Source: a virus
DNA: 64,000 nt
IMG/VR virus record: IMGVR_UViG_3300035182_000826
Span: 1-64,000 of that record
Reading direction: 5' to 3' (one strand)
Shown here one piece after another: positions 36,201 to 45,063 of this stretch (its first letter is position 1; every line of letters begins with the position of its first letter). A model generated the notes under the pieces. The model saw nothing but the letters and a program-made list of their open reading frames with translations, was not told the DNA's origin and ran no database searches. The position numbers and the translations under genes were made by a program.

Positions 36201-37620
36201 GGGAACAGTGATTACTGTCAAGATCGTCGGTGCTGACATTGACTTCACCTTTGGTCAAGATGCGGCCATTGTGCTAACTGATGCTGGGCGCGCGCCACGT
36301 GCTGGTGATTTCATCCAGATTGAGCGGGCCGTGAATGATAAGTTCGACGTGTCTATCACGCCTCAGAACTCCACGCACTCAGCGACCCTTTCAGTTCTTG
36401 CGTTGCACACGACTGACGTGAATGTGGTTGATCACACTGTACTTTCTGGTGCTGAACTGTCTACTACGAGTCCAGAGACAGGGGTCCTCCAGGGGTGGTT
36501 CCAGACACTTCTTGAGCCAAACGTTGTAGGAACTACACCAGCCTATTTCAGTGAAACCGGGGTGAACGTCGTGGTCCGGGCCGCTGCTACGGGTGAAACT
36601 GTTGGAACACTTGCTAGCACAGCGGCTGATCCATCAGAGAATGTGTACTTCAACTGGGATGTTGACTTCCACACAAAGTACCTTCCACTGAACACTGAGA
36701 CGTTGATTGTGACACGCAGCGGTGGCATGAATGAAAACATGAAGGTGTCAATCACAGAGGTGCTGACTACTTGGATTAGCGGTGGTTCACTCACTGACAG
36801 CTCGCTTTTCATTGATAGCGCTTCGGTGAACTTCACAGATGACAGTGTCTTAAACATCACCACCACGAATAATGACTCTCTGGCAGCTCAATTCCAAGAT
36901 GGGTTCACTGGTTTCTTGCCAGGCTATGATAACTTACCATTTGATGCAGAGATTGACGTTAACACTGCGTTCTATGGAGCTGGTCAACCTTACACAGCAT
37001 GGTTTGATAGAGCTAGAGTGTTGCACGCGCTTGGCACTTCTAGAACTGAAGCTCAAACAAATGAGCTCCTCACCCTTGAGGCGCACCTCTCTTCGTTCCT
37101 TGTGAACGAGGATATTGGGCAAACGACTCTTGAGGACTTCTTGGCTGCTTTGGCTGCTGATACCGGTCCATCATCAACTACTGATTTTGGTGTACCAATT
37201 CAAGGCCTTGGCATCAGTGTTGATGAAAAGCCGGAAGGTACAGCGGCAACATCAGTCGTTGACGCGATGACAATGATGATTACGGATTATGGAACATCAT
37301 TGGACATGAACTTGTTGGACGTTGGTTTGCTAGATGCTCCAGCAGACACCATCGCAATGATCACCACGAACAGCAATATTCCAATTCCTGCTGTGATGCC
37401 AACAGGCACCTATGAGGAGTTCGACGCAGCGCTGATGGTACCAGCGCCAGGTGCTCACACGATCAATGTTGTGTTCATGTCTCCTCAACCAATGCCATCA
37501 GCGGTTTATGTCTGGAGAGCATCGCAACCAACACCTGACCCTGTGATTTTCACATTCACCAACCGCACCATTTCATTCACGATGTCAAATCTTGAAGAAT
37601 GCAAGATCATTGTGACGTAA
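33277..37620 (+). CDS. Large virion structural protein, 1447 aa
   Basis: Begins 2 bases after the 2893-aa gene. Beta-rich, with repeated blocks of the type GVLVLTATSSTTFSVSLTS, WVLTATGMNTYTLQGVD and YWTLYRNSDAVAGGV, each followed by a VGTPFNDGVF- or VGKAGFSTNDTISFYTYE-like strand pair, suggesting tandem Ig-like or fibre domains. Residues ~245-320 are helical with two Cys. No catalytic motif. It likely joins the 2893-aa protein in one tail structure. Confidence 0.7.
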   Translation: MTTSNKNSTYVAALVSFLNDTKPYSRKLTEVIEEYRFSDSMNVAMSENMNSTVLTKSAWTYEYYSGGTSSSNPTVLSHRLVMPEFRDLYVNTDPLNLGGFKVGRDEITDISLVPNVFDPKSGTTYGFSDAFVQRSSGGFTPLLEAHDIHLSHGAYTFQIKRTAGDQATITGRFSGTYTALETYPLTVTLSFSSYEMIVSGPAVQASSNTITVTGPGVVSVIGYSDAPAYSPLFSDQAKSGMMAQATATMQQNALDESNPDSLISKIRAMMALVQAAIDNLPAPNVECQTALDAVMAVLDSGTLPNDYKALMSSLEAAGAVCPAPYVAWRGQDVTEPFTDQYFELELAALSPSLYFNAYTDLALREDGTLTYESVTDRPDVVISGITADYTRENYEEFTVLLYPSSFLVKGSASGTIGSGVYNTLFSSTQVSMLVTLIDASSLVPGTEITLTPAAKITIHESAPLETWSLIKVNPKAYSRPMLNSTRYGYIIDQTGHLGFVTILNQTVPGGVLVLTATSSTTFSVSLTSSPAYSGVATVGTPFNDGVFAFTIVAGSAYTFEEHDTFFIEIVNDAPKYIDFALVYGYDADPYDAFNLVYDNVNTAVTDYLVELGFGYDSRFSSLDEASFNLTLAPNVQSGRKWIMRAIPDQSRPLFLQNSVPSNILNLLGTDDPENPNAAVQFDLASHMQIWYASSFTLEFSDNDGSTWTQVGTIPVGSSYSSTTYGISFTLVEPIKPYIAVTLTDPIDGSSFAGGDIITWEVLNNPPAQVDAAGLSSVNVPRLVMFADSYHRAVNAKWVLTATGMNTYTLQGVDTSTGNPIYPVPKTFSVQTDGRYYQDQYLHYGLKVGKAGFSTNDTISFYTYESSPAVLVHGTVSGFTDLAYYDTWYWNGKIGFKLQAPEVSLFENDELLSNMVSSVGQVVLDYVRNDHESAVYQIKSHVDGYWTLYRNSDAVAGGVSKLDNGYIGFTMPPAVQGTVITVKIVGADIDFTFGQDAAIVLTDAGRAPRAGDFIQIERAVNDKFDVSITPQNSTHSATLSVLALHTTDVNVVDHTVLSGAELSTTSPETGVLQGWFQTLLEPNVVGTTPAYFSETGVNVVVRAAATGETVGTLASTAADPSENVYFNWDVDFHTKYLPLNTETLIVTRSGGMNENMKVSITEVLTTWISGGSLTDSSLFIDSASVNFTDDSVLNITTTNNDSLAAQFQDGFTGFLPGYDNLPFDAEIDVNTAFYGAGQPYTAWFDRARVLHALGTSRTEAQTNELLTLEAHLSSFLVNEDIGQTTLEDFLAALAADTGPSSTTDFGVPIQGLGISVDEKPEGTAATSVVDAMTMMITDYGTSLDMNLLDVGLLDAPADTIAMITTNSNIPIPAVMPTGTYEEFDAALMVPAPGAHTINVVFMSPQPMPSAVYVWRASQPTPDPVIFTFTNRTISFTMSNLEECKIIVT

Positions 37621-37624
37621 ATAA
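37617..37624 (+). promoter_or_regulatory. Late-promoter box (GTAAATAA)
   Basis: Overlaps the stop codon of the 1447-aa gene and lies 27 bases ahead of ATG 37651. Confidence 0.55.
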
Positions 37625-37650
37625 CGAACAACCTACTCCAGAGGAAAGAT

Positions 37651-38289
37651 ATGAAGGAATCCATCCAAACTAAGGTCCACGGACATGTCATGATCAAGGA
37701 TCAAGATGGAAACGTCTTGCTTGACAAGGACAATGCAATTCACACTGGGAACATGGCAGTCGCTATTGCACGTGGATTGTCAAACACCGCGCACTACCAG
37801 ATCTACAAGATGAAGCTTGGCAATCAAGGTACGTATGTTGACTCATCACTTCAGATCGTTTTCAGACCGCCAAATGTGACTGGAACATCTGCTGATTTGT
37901 ACAACCCAACATATGTTGAAGTTGTAGATGACAGTGACGCAAGCGTTGGATCAGGGAACTCAGTGACCTTCACGAACGTGGCAGGTACAACTAGCACCCG
38001 CGTCATTGTGACTACTGTGATTTCAGCGAATGAAGCTGTGAATCGCGCAACTGACCAAGCAGACACAACAACAAGCTCAAATGGTGGTCTTGACGGCGTG
38101 TCTTCAACTGCCTCAGAAGGGCAGTACTTCTTTGACGAGCTTGGTCTGTTTACGCAAGGCACTGGCTCTCCTGATCTGCTGAACGAAACAGATGAGCTGA
38201 TGCTATCACACTTGATCTTCTCTCCAATTGAACACACTGGAAACCGTGAACTGACAATTGTTTACACCATCACGATCACCGTGTCATAA
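37651..38289 (+). CDS. Phage structural protein, tail-associated
   Basis: 212 residues behind an AGAGGAAAGAT ribosome site. The N-terminus VHGHVMIKDQDGNVLLDKDNAIHTGNM and the C-terminal YFFDELGLFTQ with LTIVYTITITVS are familiar from a widespread family of tail or baseplate proteins in large phages whose exact role is not settled. It starts its own late unit and precedes a repeat protein by 2 bases. Confidence 0.6.
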   Translation: MKESIQTKVHGHVMIKDQDGNVLLDKDNAIHTGNMAVAIARGLSNTAHYQIYKMKLGNQGTYVDSSLQIVFRPPNVTGTSADLYNPTYVEVVDDSDASVGSGNSVTFTNVAGTTSTRVIVTTVISANEAVNRATDQADTTTSSNGGLDGVSSTASEGQYFFDELGLFTQGTGSPDLLNETDELMLSHLIFSPIEHTGNRELTIVYTITITVS

Positions 38290-38291
38290 TC

Positions 38292-38906
38292 ATGAATCTG
38301 TACAAGTACCATGAGAAGCCAACATCACTGCTACACCATGGCATAGCTCATGACTCAGTTCCATTATTATTATGGGAGAAGTACAAGGGCAATAGGACAC
38401 AGCTGAAGAAACGAGAACACGTGATTGCTACAAGTGCAAAGTACTCGTATGAGTACGCGAAAGATGTCCTCAATGGCCCATTTCCGGCTGGCAAAGCCGT
38501 AATTGCAAGAGACTCATATTTTGCATACCTTTACGCAAGAGATGTTCTTCATGGCCCATTTCCGGCTGGCGAAGCCGCAATTGCGAAGGACACACAATAT
38601 GCCTACCTTTACGCAAGAGATGTCCTCAATGGCCCATTTCCGGCTGGCGAAGCCGTAATTGCGAAGGACACACAATTTGCCTATTATTATGCCAAGGATG
38701 TTCTAAAAGAACCATGGCCAAAGGGAGAGGACGCGATTGCGAAGACACCAGCATCTGCATACATGTACGCGAGAGCTGTCCTCAATGGCAGGTTTCCAAA
38801 AGGAGAAGCCGCAATTGCGAAGGACCCAAACTTAGCACATGTGTACGCAAGAGAAGTTCTCAATGCCGACTTCTATTATGATGGTAAGTTAGTTGGAAAT
38901 AAATAG
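38292..38906 (+). CDS. Tandem-repeat protein (YARDVLxGPFPAGE repeats)
   Basis: 204 residues. After MNLYKYHEKPTSLLHHGIAHDSV and a basic segment come six units of about 22-24 residues with consensus AYLYARDVLNGPFPAGEAVI, each a helix plus Pro-Gly turn. The middle units are almost identical at DNA level, pointing to recent duplication. A shorter paralogue is encoded at 58317-58697 and a relic at 50522-50706. Such repeats occur in many phages without known function. The last codons form a late-promoter box. Confidence 0.7.
   Translation: MNLYKYHEKPTSLLHHGIAHDSVPLLLWEKYKGNRTQLKKREHVIATSAKYSYEYAKDVLNGPFPAGKAVIARDSYFAYLYARDVLHGPFPAGEAAIAKDTQYAYLYARDVLNGPFPAGEAVIAKDTQFAYYYAKDVLKEPWPKGEDAIAKTPASAYMYARAVLNGRFPKGEAAIAKDPNLAHVYAREVLNADFYYDGKLVGNK
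38899..38906 (+). promoter_or_regulatory. Late-promoter box (ATAAATAG) at the gene end
   Basis: ATAAATAG includes the stop of the repeat protein. The paralogue at 58317 ends in the same GGAAATAAATA, so box and gene end travel together. Confidence 0.45.
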
Positions 38907-38931
38907 TGTGACTCGCAGCACCGTGCCATCG

Positions 38932-38940
38932 TCTAAATAA
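38932..38940 (+). promoter_or_regulatory. Late-promoter box (TCTAAATAA)
   Basis: 24 bases ahead of the GTG start at 38964; good match to the consensus seen at 21096 and 44203. Confidence 0.55.
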
Positions 38941-38963
38941 AAGAAACTCACCGAGGGCACAAC

Positions 38964-40604
38964 GTGAAGTTGTCATTCAGACAAGGCATTGTCAAGCATC
39001 AAACTGATGCCAACGGCAATCCAATTTTTCTACAGAACGGATCAGGTCAATTCATTGACCTGGTTGTTTCACCCGACACCACAGTGGTGTCATTTGCGCA
39101 TCGGTCTTCAACGTATCTCATTGAAGAAGTCAAGACTGTAAAGAACGCATGGGGGCCAATCACTGGTACTGGCACAAAGTACCTGTACTGGGATGTGAAC
39201 CTATTGAATGGTGAAGTGACGCGCGGCGTGACACTGTTGCCACCAATCTACACGTCTTCAGCTCCTACATCGCCACTGCCAGATCAATACTGGTTTGACA
39301 CTGTGGAAAATGTTTCACGCGTTTGGAATGGCGCTAAGTGGGTTGAGAAGATCAGAGCGTTCGCCGGTTACATCACATCGAACAGCATCATCAAAGCCGC
39401 AAGAATTGGATCAGAGGCCGGCATCACTGGAACGTTTGATGCCGGTTTCTTGGTGCTTGACAGCTTTGGAATGCCGCTCAGACAGAGTGATGGTTCTCTG
39501 TTGACGACAGTGGCGAGTATGAAGATTGTGAATCTTGGCACTACGACGGCTAGACTTGAGCAACCATTGATGTCAGCAATGGCAGCCGAGGAAATTCCAA
39601 TGTACTCATTGGTTCAGTTGAAGCGTGGTCGTAAGATGGTGCTTGCTAGATCAACTGATTACACCACTAGAGTCGCTGGGATTGTTGCAAGCGACATGTA
39701 CGAGGGTGAAGTAGACAACATCATCACGACTGGCGTAGTGAAGAATCAGAACTGGTCATTCACTGATGATCAAATCAGTAAGCCTGTATTTTGCGGCCCA
39801 ACCGGTCAGGTGTCTATCACCCCACCAACACAAGGTGTGAACCAGATCATTGGCTTTGTGTATGACACAGATTCAATCTTCATGAGCATCAAGCCTGTTG
39901 TGGTTCTTGATGTTCCAACAGTAATTACCCCACCACCGCCACCACCGCCAGTCGCTGCGCCAATTGCAAACTTCTATGGTGATGTGATGACAGGCGTGGC
40001 ACCGTTCACGGTGCAATTCACTGACACCTCCACTGGTGCAGAATTCAGAGAGTGGGATTTCACAAATGATGGGTATGTTGATTCAACAGACACAAACCCA
40101 AGCTATACTTTTGCAGCGGCCGGTCTTTACACTGTTCGCCTACGAGTAACGAACTCATTCGGCGCCGATGAGGAAATCAAGGCGAACTACATCACTGTGA
40201 CGGCTCCACAACAGAGCACTGAGGTGAATGTTGGCGTGTCGTTCGGAGCGCCAGTGAACGTTTCAGGCGGTCAAGCCTTTAGCTTCCAAGTCATCACTTC
40301 GAACGCTGGTGGAATTCAAGCTACGAATGTGGTGAGAGTACTCAAGCTGAGAACAAACAACACTACACCAGTAACTATTCTGAATCCTCCAGCCGGTGTC
40401 ACTGTTGAAACTCAAGGTGTGCTCACTGTAGTGACTCTTCCAACGACAGTAGTTGCAGGCGGTGGCACTGATGTGATTGTGCTTCAGGCATCAGCTGCTG
40501 CCACTGCAGGTACCATCCTAATCACTGGTACAGTTTCTTGCGCTGAAACCGATAACACACCACAAGATAACAGCGCAAGCCTTTCTATCACGGTGACACC
40601 ATGA
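38964..40604 (+). CDS. Fibre/appendage protein with PKD domain
   Basis: 546 residues, GTG start behind GAGGGC. Residues 1-320 are a phage structural region (QYWFDTVENVSRVWNGAKWVEK is a fibre motif). A proline run (PPPPPPP, near 323) links to a PKD domain, about 331-414 (GVAPFTVQFTDTS, EWDFTNDG, TVRLRVTNSFG). The last ~130 residues form another Ig-like, DUF11-type domain. PKD folds bind surface proteins or glycans, so this may contact the host cell. Overlaps the next gene by 4 bases. Confidence 0.75.
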   Translation: MKLSFRQGIVKHQTDANGNPIFLQNGSGQFIDLVVSPDTTVVSFAHRSSTYLIEEVKTVKNAWGPITGTGTKYLYWDVNLLNGEVTRGVTLLPPIYTSSAPTSPLPDQYWFDTVENVSRVWNGAKWVEKIRAFAGYITSNSIIKAARIGSEAGITGTFDAGFLVLDSFGMPLRQSDGSLLTTVASMKIVNLGTTTARLEQPLMSAMAAEEIPMYSLVQLKRGRKMVLARSTDYTTRVAGIVASDMYEGEVDNIITTGVVKNQNWSFTDDQISKPVFCGPTGQVSITPPTQGVNQIIGFVYDTDSIFMSIKPVVVLDVPTVITPPPPPPPVAAPIANFYGDVMTGVAPFTVQFTDTSTGAEFREWDFTNDGYVDSTDTNPSYTFAAAGLYTVRLRVTNSFGADEEIKANYITVTAPQQSTEVNVGVSFGAPVNVSGGQAFSFQVITSNAGGIQATNVVRVLKLRTNNTTPVTILNPPAGVTVETQGVLTVVTLPTTVVAGGGTDVIVLQASAAATAGTILITGTVSCAETDNTPQDNSASLSITVTP

Positions 40605-41545
40605 GCACAGTTTACGAAATTGTCTTTCTTGACAATGACCCAGCATCAGATAGCTATGGCGAAATTGCCAGACTGCCAGACTTAGGGATCATTAACGCTG
40701 GTGGAACTGTTGGTCCAACTTTCTATGTTGGTGATAAACCGCTCTTGTTCGCTGATGGAACTGCTACTGATGGTAGTGCATCGGCAGTCCTGTCAATCAC
40801 CCTTCAGAGTGCCTATGACAAAGGGAACAACATAAATCTGACAGCCGGTCGTGATTTGGTTTTTACCAGCACTTCTGGAAAAAAGGTTGTCGTTGATTCG
40901 AACACTGGCAAGGTCACAATTGACGGTGACCTTGCGGTAAAGGGTGACAGTACTACAGTTGAAGGCACGATCTACAACGTTGATCAGGTTGACATCAACC
41001 CGCCTAATGGGGCCATTACAGGGCTGATCATCAAGCCTGAAGCTGGTGTCACAATGACATCAGACCTTGTCCAGATTTCAGTGCAGAATGCCGGACCAAC
41101 AGTTTTTAGCATTGATGCTGCCGGTGTCACCCATATCGCCTCTCTTGATGTAGGCATAGTGAATGGGTATGACTTCTCATTGCTCGCGGCCAGCATCACT
41201 GATCACTTAAACGGATCTGGCATCAAGCACACTGGAACTGAAATCTCAGTTGCAGGCCCCTTCACAACATTGGTTGGCACGAATGTTGAAGAGGTGCTTG
41301 AATCCATTGATCAACACCTTGTAACACAGGCGGCTGAAATCCGCACATATGAGCATGTGCAAACCGTGAGCGCTGCGCATTGGCTCGTACAGCACAACAA
41401 GGCAAGCACACGACCAACGGTCACAATTTATGGTGATGATGGTTTTCAGTTCTGGCCTGATGAGATTCAAATTGTTGATCAAAATACCATTTCGATTTTC
41501 TTCAACTCACCAACTACCGGAAGAGCAGTAATTTTGTTGTTCTAA
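40601..41545 (+). CDS. Tail fibre-like protein with C-terminal H-N module
   Basis: 314 residues. Central section carries repeated fibre-type strands (DLVFTSTSGKKVVVDSNTGK, KGDSTTVEGTIYNVDQV). The last ~65 residues, AHWLVQHNKASTRPTVTIYG to TTGRAVILLF, are the beta module shared by the fibre genes that follow. Coupled to the PKD protein upstream. Confidence 0.7.
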   Translation: MSTVYEIVFLDNDPASDSYGEIARLPDLGIINAGGTVGPTFYVGDKPLLFADGTATDGSASAVLSITLQSAYDKGNNINLTAGRDLVFTSTSGKKVVVDSNTGKVTIDGDLAVKGDSTTVEGTIYNVDQVDINPPNGAITGLIIKPEAGVTMTSDLVQISVQNAGPTVFSIDAAGVTHIASLDVGIVNGYDFSLLAASITDHLNGSGIKHTGTEISVAGPFTTLVGTNVEEVLESIDQHLVTQAAEIRTYEHVQTVSAAHWLVQHNKASTRPTVTIYGDDGFQFWPDEIQIVDQNTISIFFNSPTTGRAVILLF

Positions 41546-41556
41546 TTTAGATTCTT

Positions 41557-41566
41557 GGTAAATACC
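41557..41566 (+). promoter_or_regulatory. Late-promoter box (GGTAAATACC)
   Basis: A box near the late consensus, 24 bases ahead of ATG 41590. It starts the unit 41590-44144. Confidence 0.55.
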
Positions 41567-41589
41567 ATATATGAATAGCAGTACAAGAC

Positions 41590-41817
41590 ATGAAAAGAAA
41601 TATCGAAACCGATGACATCGTCCTAGCCGCAACCCTGCGTGTTAAGGGATACTTGTTGGATCGTATTGAAAAAGATGGAAAACGCGGGAAGTTTTGCTTC
41701 AATGATGTTGAGCATAATATCCTGCAGGAATATGACCTCGGTCAAGCGTTGGTGGAGCCGGTGACATTCAACAACGCGGTTAAGGCACTCACCACCGCTG
41801 CAAAGCGTATCGTTTAA
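41590..41817 (+). CDS. Small conserved phage protein (DUF5659-like)
   Basis: 75 residues. The pattern DIVLAATLRVKGYLLDRIE, GKFCFNDVEHNILQEYDLGQ and LVEPVTFNNAVKALTT fits a small phage family I remember as DUF5659, with no known function. It sits between a late box and a fibre gene, so a virion or assembly role is possible. Confidence 0.55.
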   Translation: MKRNIETDDIVLAATLRVKGYLLDRIEKDGKRGKFCFNDVEHNILQEYDLGQALVEPVTFNNAVKALTTAAKRIV

Positions 41818-41834
41818 TCTCTTAGGAGTTCACA

Positions 41835-44144
41835 ATGAAGATTAATGGCTCACTCGTATTTGACGCATCGGCCGCATCAGAAATCCAGAACCTACGCGTT
41901 CAGAAGGTTTCTTCACTGCCAACGTTCGACACAAACTCAGACCCTGGTCGTCTGGTCTATGTCACTGGCACCGCGTCTCTGTACTTTGGTACAGCATCAA
42001 GCTGGCTGGCTGTTGCAACAGGCGGTAACGCTGCTGCTCTGCAAACTGAAGTCGACAATCTCGAAACATCACTTGGCGCTATCGTTGATGGCTCTGGTAC
42101 TTTCGTGGTCGGCGCAGTTACTGGTCCAGCTTTCACCGGTTCAGAAGCATCAGTTACAGAGCTGTTGCAAGCACTCTCTAACTACGCGAACGCAAACAAT
42201 GAATTGTCAGAACTTGATGATGTCGCTATCACCTCAATCGCCAACAAGGATTTGCTGGAATTTAACAGTGTCTCTGGTAAGTGGGTGAACAAGGCAATCG
42301 GCTCGGCATCAGGCGTTCAGGCTTGGGACGCTGGCCTTGACAATCTGGCCGCGCTCGCTGGCACCGGTGTCGTCGTTGAAACTGCTGATGGTCAGTTCGC
42401 TAACCGTTCACTAGTTCCACCTGCAGCCGGTCTTACAATCACTAATCCAGACGGCGTCGCTGGTAACCCAACATTCGCCCTTGCTAATGATCTAGCTGCT
42501 CTCGAGGGTTTGACAACCACTGGTTATGTCATTCGCACAGGTGACGGTACTGCTACAACTCGTTCAATCACTGGTACTACTGGTGACATCGTTGTGACGA
42601 ACGGTAATGGTGTTGCATCTGACACAAGCATTGACTTGGCTGATGTGGTACAAGCCTCTTCTGGTAACTTTGTCAAGGTCACTCTTGATGGCAAGGGCCG
42701 TGTTGTTGGTAACACCGCAGTCGTTGCGTCTGACATCACTACTTTGGTTGACTCAACCTACGTAAATGTCGCTGGCGACACAATGAACACCAATGCTAAC
42801 TTGGTGTTCTCTGGTGCTGGTACTGTCAAGGGCATTCCACTACCAACGGCTGACACTGACGCTGCTAACAAGGCCTATGTTGATGCAATGTCCAATGGTC
42901 TGTCATGGAAGCAAGCCGTTCGTGCTGCTTCAACGGCAAACATTAACGTCGCTACTGGTGGTCTGCTTTCAGTTGACGGTGTTGCACTTGTTGCTGGTAA
43001 TCGCGTGTTGGTCAAGAACCAAACCGCTCCTGCTGAGAACGGCATCTATGTTGTTGCTGCTGGTGCATGGACCCGCGCAGCCGACATGAATGACGCTGCT
43101 GAATTCGACGGTGCTGCTGTCTTCGTTCAAGAAGGTACGACACAAGAGGGGTCTGGCTGGACTGAAACCGCCACTGTTACTACTGTTGGTACTGATGCAG
43201 TTGTATTCTCGCAGTTCACTGGTGGCGCACTTTACACATGGGGTGTTGGTCTAAGCAACACAGGTAACACCATCAACGTGAACGTTGGTGCTGGTATCAC
43301 TGAACTCCCAACTGACGAAGTTGGTATTGACTTGTACGATTCCGCTAACAGCGCACTGATTCTGACTTCTGACGGTACAACCCGCACTACGAACTCAGCT
43401 GGTCAGCTGCACCTCTTGCTTGATGCAGCTGGTGCCCTTGCACAAACTTCAGCTGGCTTGAAGATCAGCAATGCTTCTGTCACGAATGCAATGCTCATGA
43501 ATGATCACGTCGGTCTGAATGGTGACGCTGGCACATCAACACTTGCGCTTGGTCAAACACTCCAAGTTAAGGGTGATTCAGTGCAAGGTGTTGCAACATC
43601 AGTAGCAGGTCAAAACGTTACGGTCACTGCAGTTGATGCAACTTACACTCAGAAGGGTGTCGCATCATTCAACGCTGACTTCTTCAGCGTTACTGCTGGT
43701 GTCGTCAGCCTTGCCGCAACCTTGGATGATCTAACCAATGTTTCAACTGCTGATGCAGCTGCAACTGGTTCTCTCCTGCAGAAGAGCGCAACTGACTGGG
43801 TCTCTGTTTCTCCAGCAACAGTGTTGAACGGCACATCGATCGATAATCTCGGTGATGTTACTTCAACCTCCCCAACTGCTGGTCAAACACTGGTTTACAG
43901 CCCAACGTCTTCAACCTATACCAACAGAAGCATCTACTTCCTGTATAACGGTTCAACGGCGGCTACAACCCACACCGTGACTCACAACCTTGGCCAGAAG
44001 TACTGCAACGTGACGGTTGTTGACGCTTCTGATGAAGTTGTGATTCCACAATCGATCACTTACGATAGCGCGAACGGTCTGACCGTGGTATTCAACACGT
44101 CGATCGCTTGCAAGGTGATTGTCATGGGTGTTAACCTGGCGTAA
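41835..44144 (+). CDS. Tail fibre protein
   Basis: 769 residues behind TTAGGAGTTCAC. Early part has fibre phrases (PGRLVYVTGTASLYFGTASSW). Near residues 345-435 is the module found also at 105-345 and 25500: ANKAYVDAMSNGLSWKQAV, GNRVLVKNQTAPAENGIYVV and AGAWTRAADM. The shaft is Gly/Thr/Asn-rich. The last ~65 residues are the shared C-terminal module (VTHNLGQKYCNVTVVDASD). Probably a long fibre for host recognition. Followed by a strong terminator. Confidence 0.8.
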   Translation: MKINGSLVFDASAASEIQNLRVQKVSSLPTFDTNSDPGRLVYVTGTASLYFGTASSWLAVATGGNAAALQTEVDNLETSLGAIVDGSGTFVVGAVTGPAFTGSEASVTELLQALSNYANANNELSELDDVAITSIANKDLLEFNSVSGKWVNKAIGSASGVQAWDAGLDNLAALAGTGVVVETADGQFANRSLVPPAAGLTITNPDGVAGNPTFALANDLAALEGLTTTGYVIRTGDGTATTRSITGTTGDIVVTNGNGVASDTSIDLADVVQASSGNFVKVTLDGKGRVVGNTAVVASDITTLVDSTYVNVAGDTMNTNANLVFSGAGTVKGIPLPTADTDAANKAYVDAMSNGLSWKQAVRAASTANINVATGGLLSVDGVALVAGNRVLVKNQTAPAENGIYVVAAGAWTRAADMNDAAEFDGAAVFVQEGTTQEGSGWTETATVTTVGTDAVVFSQFTGGALYTWGVGLSNTGNTINVNVGAGITELPTDEVGIDLYDSANSALILTSDGTTRTTNSAGQLHLLLDAAGALAQTSAGLKISNASVTNAMLMNDHVGLNGDAGTSTLALGQTLQVKGDSVQGVATSVAGQNVTVTAVDATYTQKGVASFNADFFSVTAGVVSLAATLDDLTNVSTADAAATGSLLQKSATDWVSVSPATVLNGTSIDNLGDVTSTSPTAGQTLVYSPTSSTYTNRSIYFLYNGSTAATTHTVTHNLGQKYCNVTVVDASDEVVIPQSITYDSANGLTVVFNTSIACKVIVMGVNLA

Positions 44145-44174
44145 TGAGTAATGGGCAACATGCCCAACTATGAG

Positions 44175-44199
44175 TGGGCAGCCAATGGCTGCCCATTTT
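44175..44199 (+). terminator. Rho-independent terminator
   Basis: TGGGCAGCCA (44175-44184) and TGGCTGCCCA (44186-44195) form a near-continuous palindrome followed by TTTT. Ends the 41590-44144 unit ahead of the late box at 44203. Confidence 0.85.
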
Positions 44200-44202
44200 C
44201 AT

Positions 44203-44211
44203 TCTAAATAC
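44203..44211 (+). promoter_or_regulatory. Late-promoter box (TCTAAATAC)
   Basis: 18 bases ahead of ATG 44229, directly past the terminator; same form as at 21096. Confidence 0.55.
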
Positions 44212-44228
44212 TCGAAAGAGGGGATGTC

Positions 44229-44831
44229 ATGAAATTTTTTGGCCACGCTAATCTGCAACAGAACGAACTACAGCGTGCGGTTATTCCGCTGAATACAAAC
44301 TTTCCAACCACACCTGTTGTTGGTGAGCTTGCATTTACAAACAGCATCCTATACATTTGCGTATCAGTAGCTGATGACCTACCAGTCTGGGTTCCACTGA
44401 CGCGCGAAATCACACTCTATACCCATAATCAATCAACATCAAGTGCTAAATGGACCATCACACATGATTTGAACACTACTTCAGTCCTGGTGAATGTCTA
44501 TGATGCGGCGAACAAAATGGTAATTCCTAGTGACATCTCTGTTGACAGCCCATCACAGATCACTGTTTCGCTGAACACCGAGATGACGGGCCGTGCTGTA
44601 GTCTTGAGTGGGCACTTTGATGGAAATGTGAAGCCAACATATGCCTTCACGTACTATCAAACTGATTCCTCAACAACATGGACAATTGTTCACGGTCTTG
44701 GCTATCAACCAATCGTTCGTGTATTCATTGGCAATCAAGAAGTTCAACCACTTTCTATCGTTCATGATAGTGTCAATCAGGTAACTATCACCTTTACTAC
44801 TCCACAAGTTGGTGTTGTGCGTTTGATCTAA
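44229..44831 (+). CDS. Fibre protein with two copies of the C-terminal module
   Basis: 200 residues. After a 65-residue head (PLNTNFPTTPVVGELAFTN, a fibre motif) come two tandem copies of the beta module: AKWTITHDLNTTSVLVNVYD to MTGRAVVLSG, then TWTIVHGLGYQPIVRVFIG to PQVGVVRLI. It starts the lysis/tail-tip transcript. Adhesion or fibre attachment is inferred. Confidence 0.7.
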   Translation: MKFFGHANLQQNELQRAVIPLNTNFPTTPVVGELAFTNSILYICVSVADDLPVWVPLTREITLYTHNQSTSSAKWTITHDLNTTSVLVNVYDAANKMVIPSDISVDSPSQITVSLNTEMTGRAVVLSGHFDGNVKPTYAFTYYQTDSSTTWTIVHGLGYQPIVRVFIGNQEVQPLSIVHDSVNQVTITFTTPQVGVVRLI

Positions 44832-44838
44832 GGAGCTT

Positions 44839-45063
44839 ATGATGGATCATAGAGTTGCTACGAATTACAAACACGTGCAAACTGATCCATCAGACACATG
44901 GGTAATTGAACACAACTTGTTTGGTTACCCTGTGATTGATGCGTTCGTTGACGTTGATGGGACTATTCAAAAAGTCATGCCGGCTTCAGTGACATATACG
45001 TCAAACAAGATTTGCACACTTGTGTTTGTTGTGCCAAGAGCTGGATTTGCGGTGGTATCATGA
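44839..45063 (+). CDS. Single-module fibre protein
   Basis: 74 residues that are almost only one copy of the module: TWVIEHNLFGYPVIDAFVD, then VMPASVTYTSNKICTLVF and GFAVVS. Ribosome site AAGGAGC. Stop overlaps the next start (ATGA). Confidence 0.65.
   Translation: MMDHRVATNYKHVQTDPSDTWVIEHNLFGYPVIDAFVDVDGTIQKVMPASVTYTSNKICTLVFVVPRAGFAVVS

Noticed and set aside
41835-44144. Diversity-generating retroelement acting on the fibre genes
   Set aside because: No reverse transcriptase is encoded in the window and no template/variable repeat pair with adenine-specific changes was seen; the similarities are ordinary module homologies.
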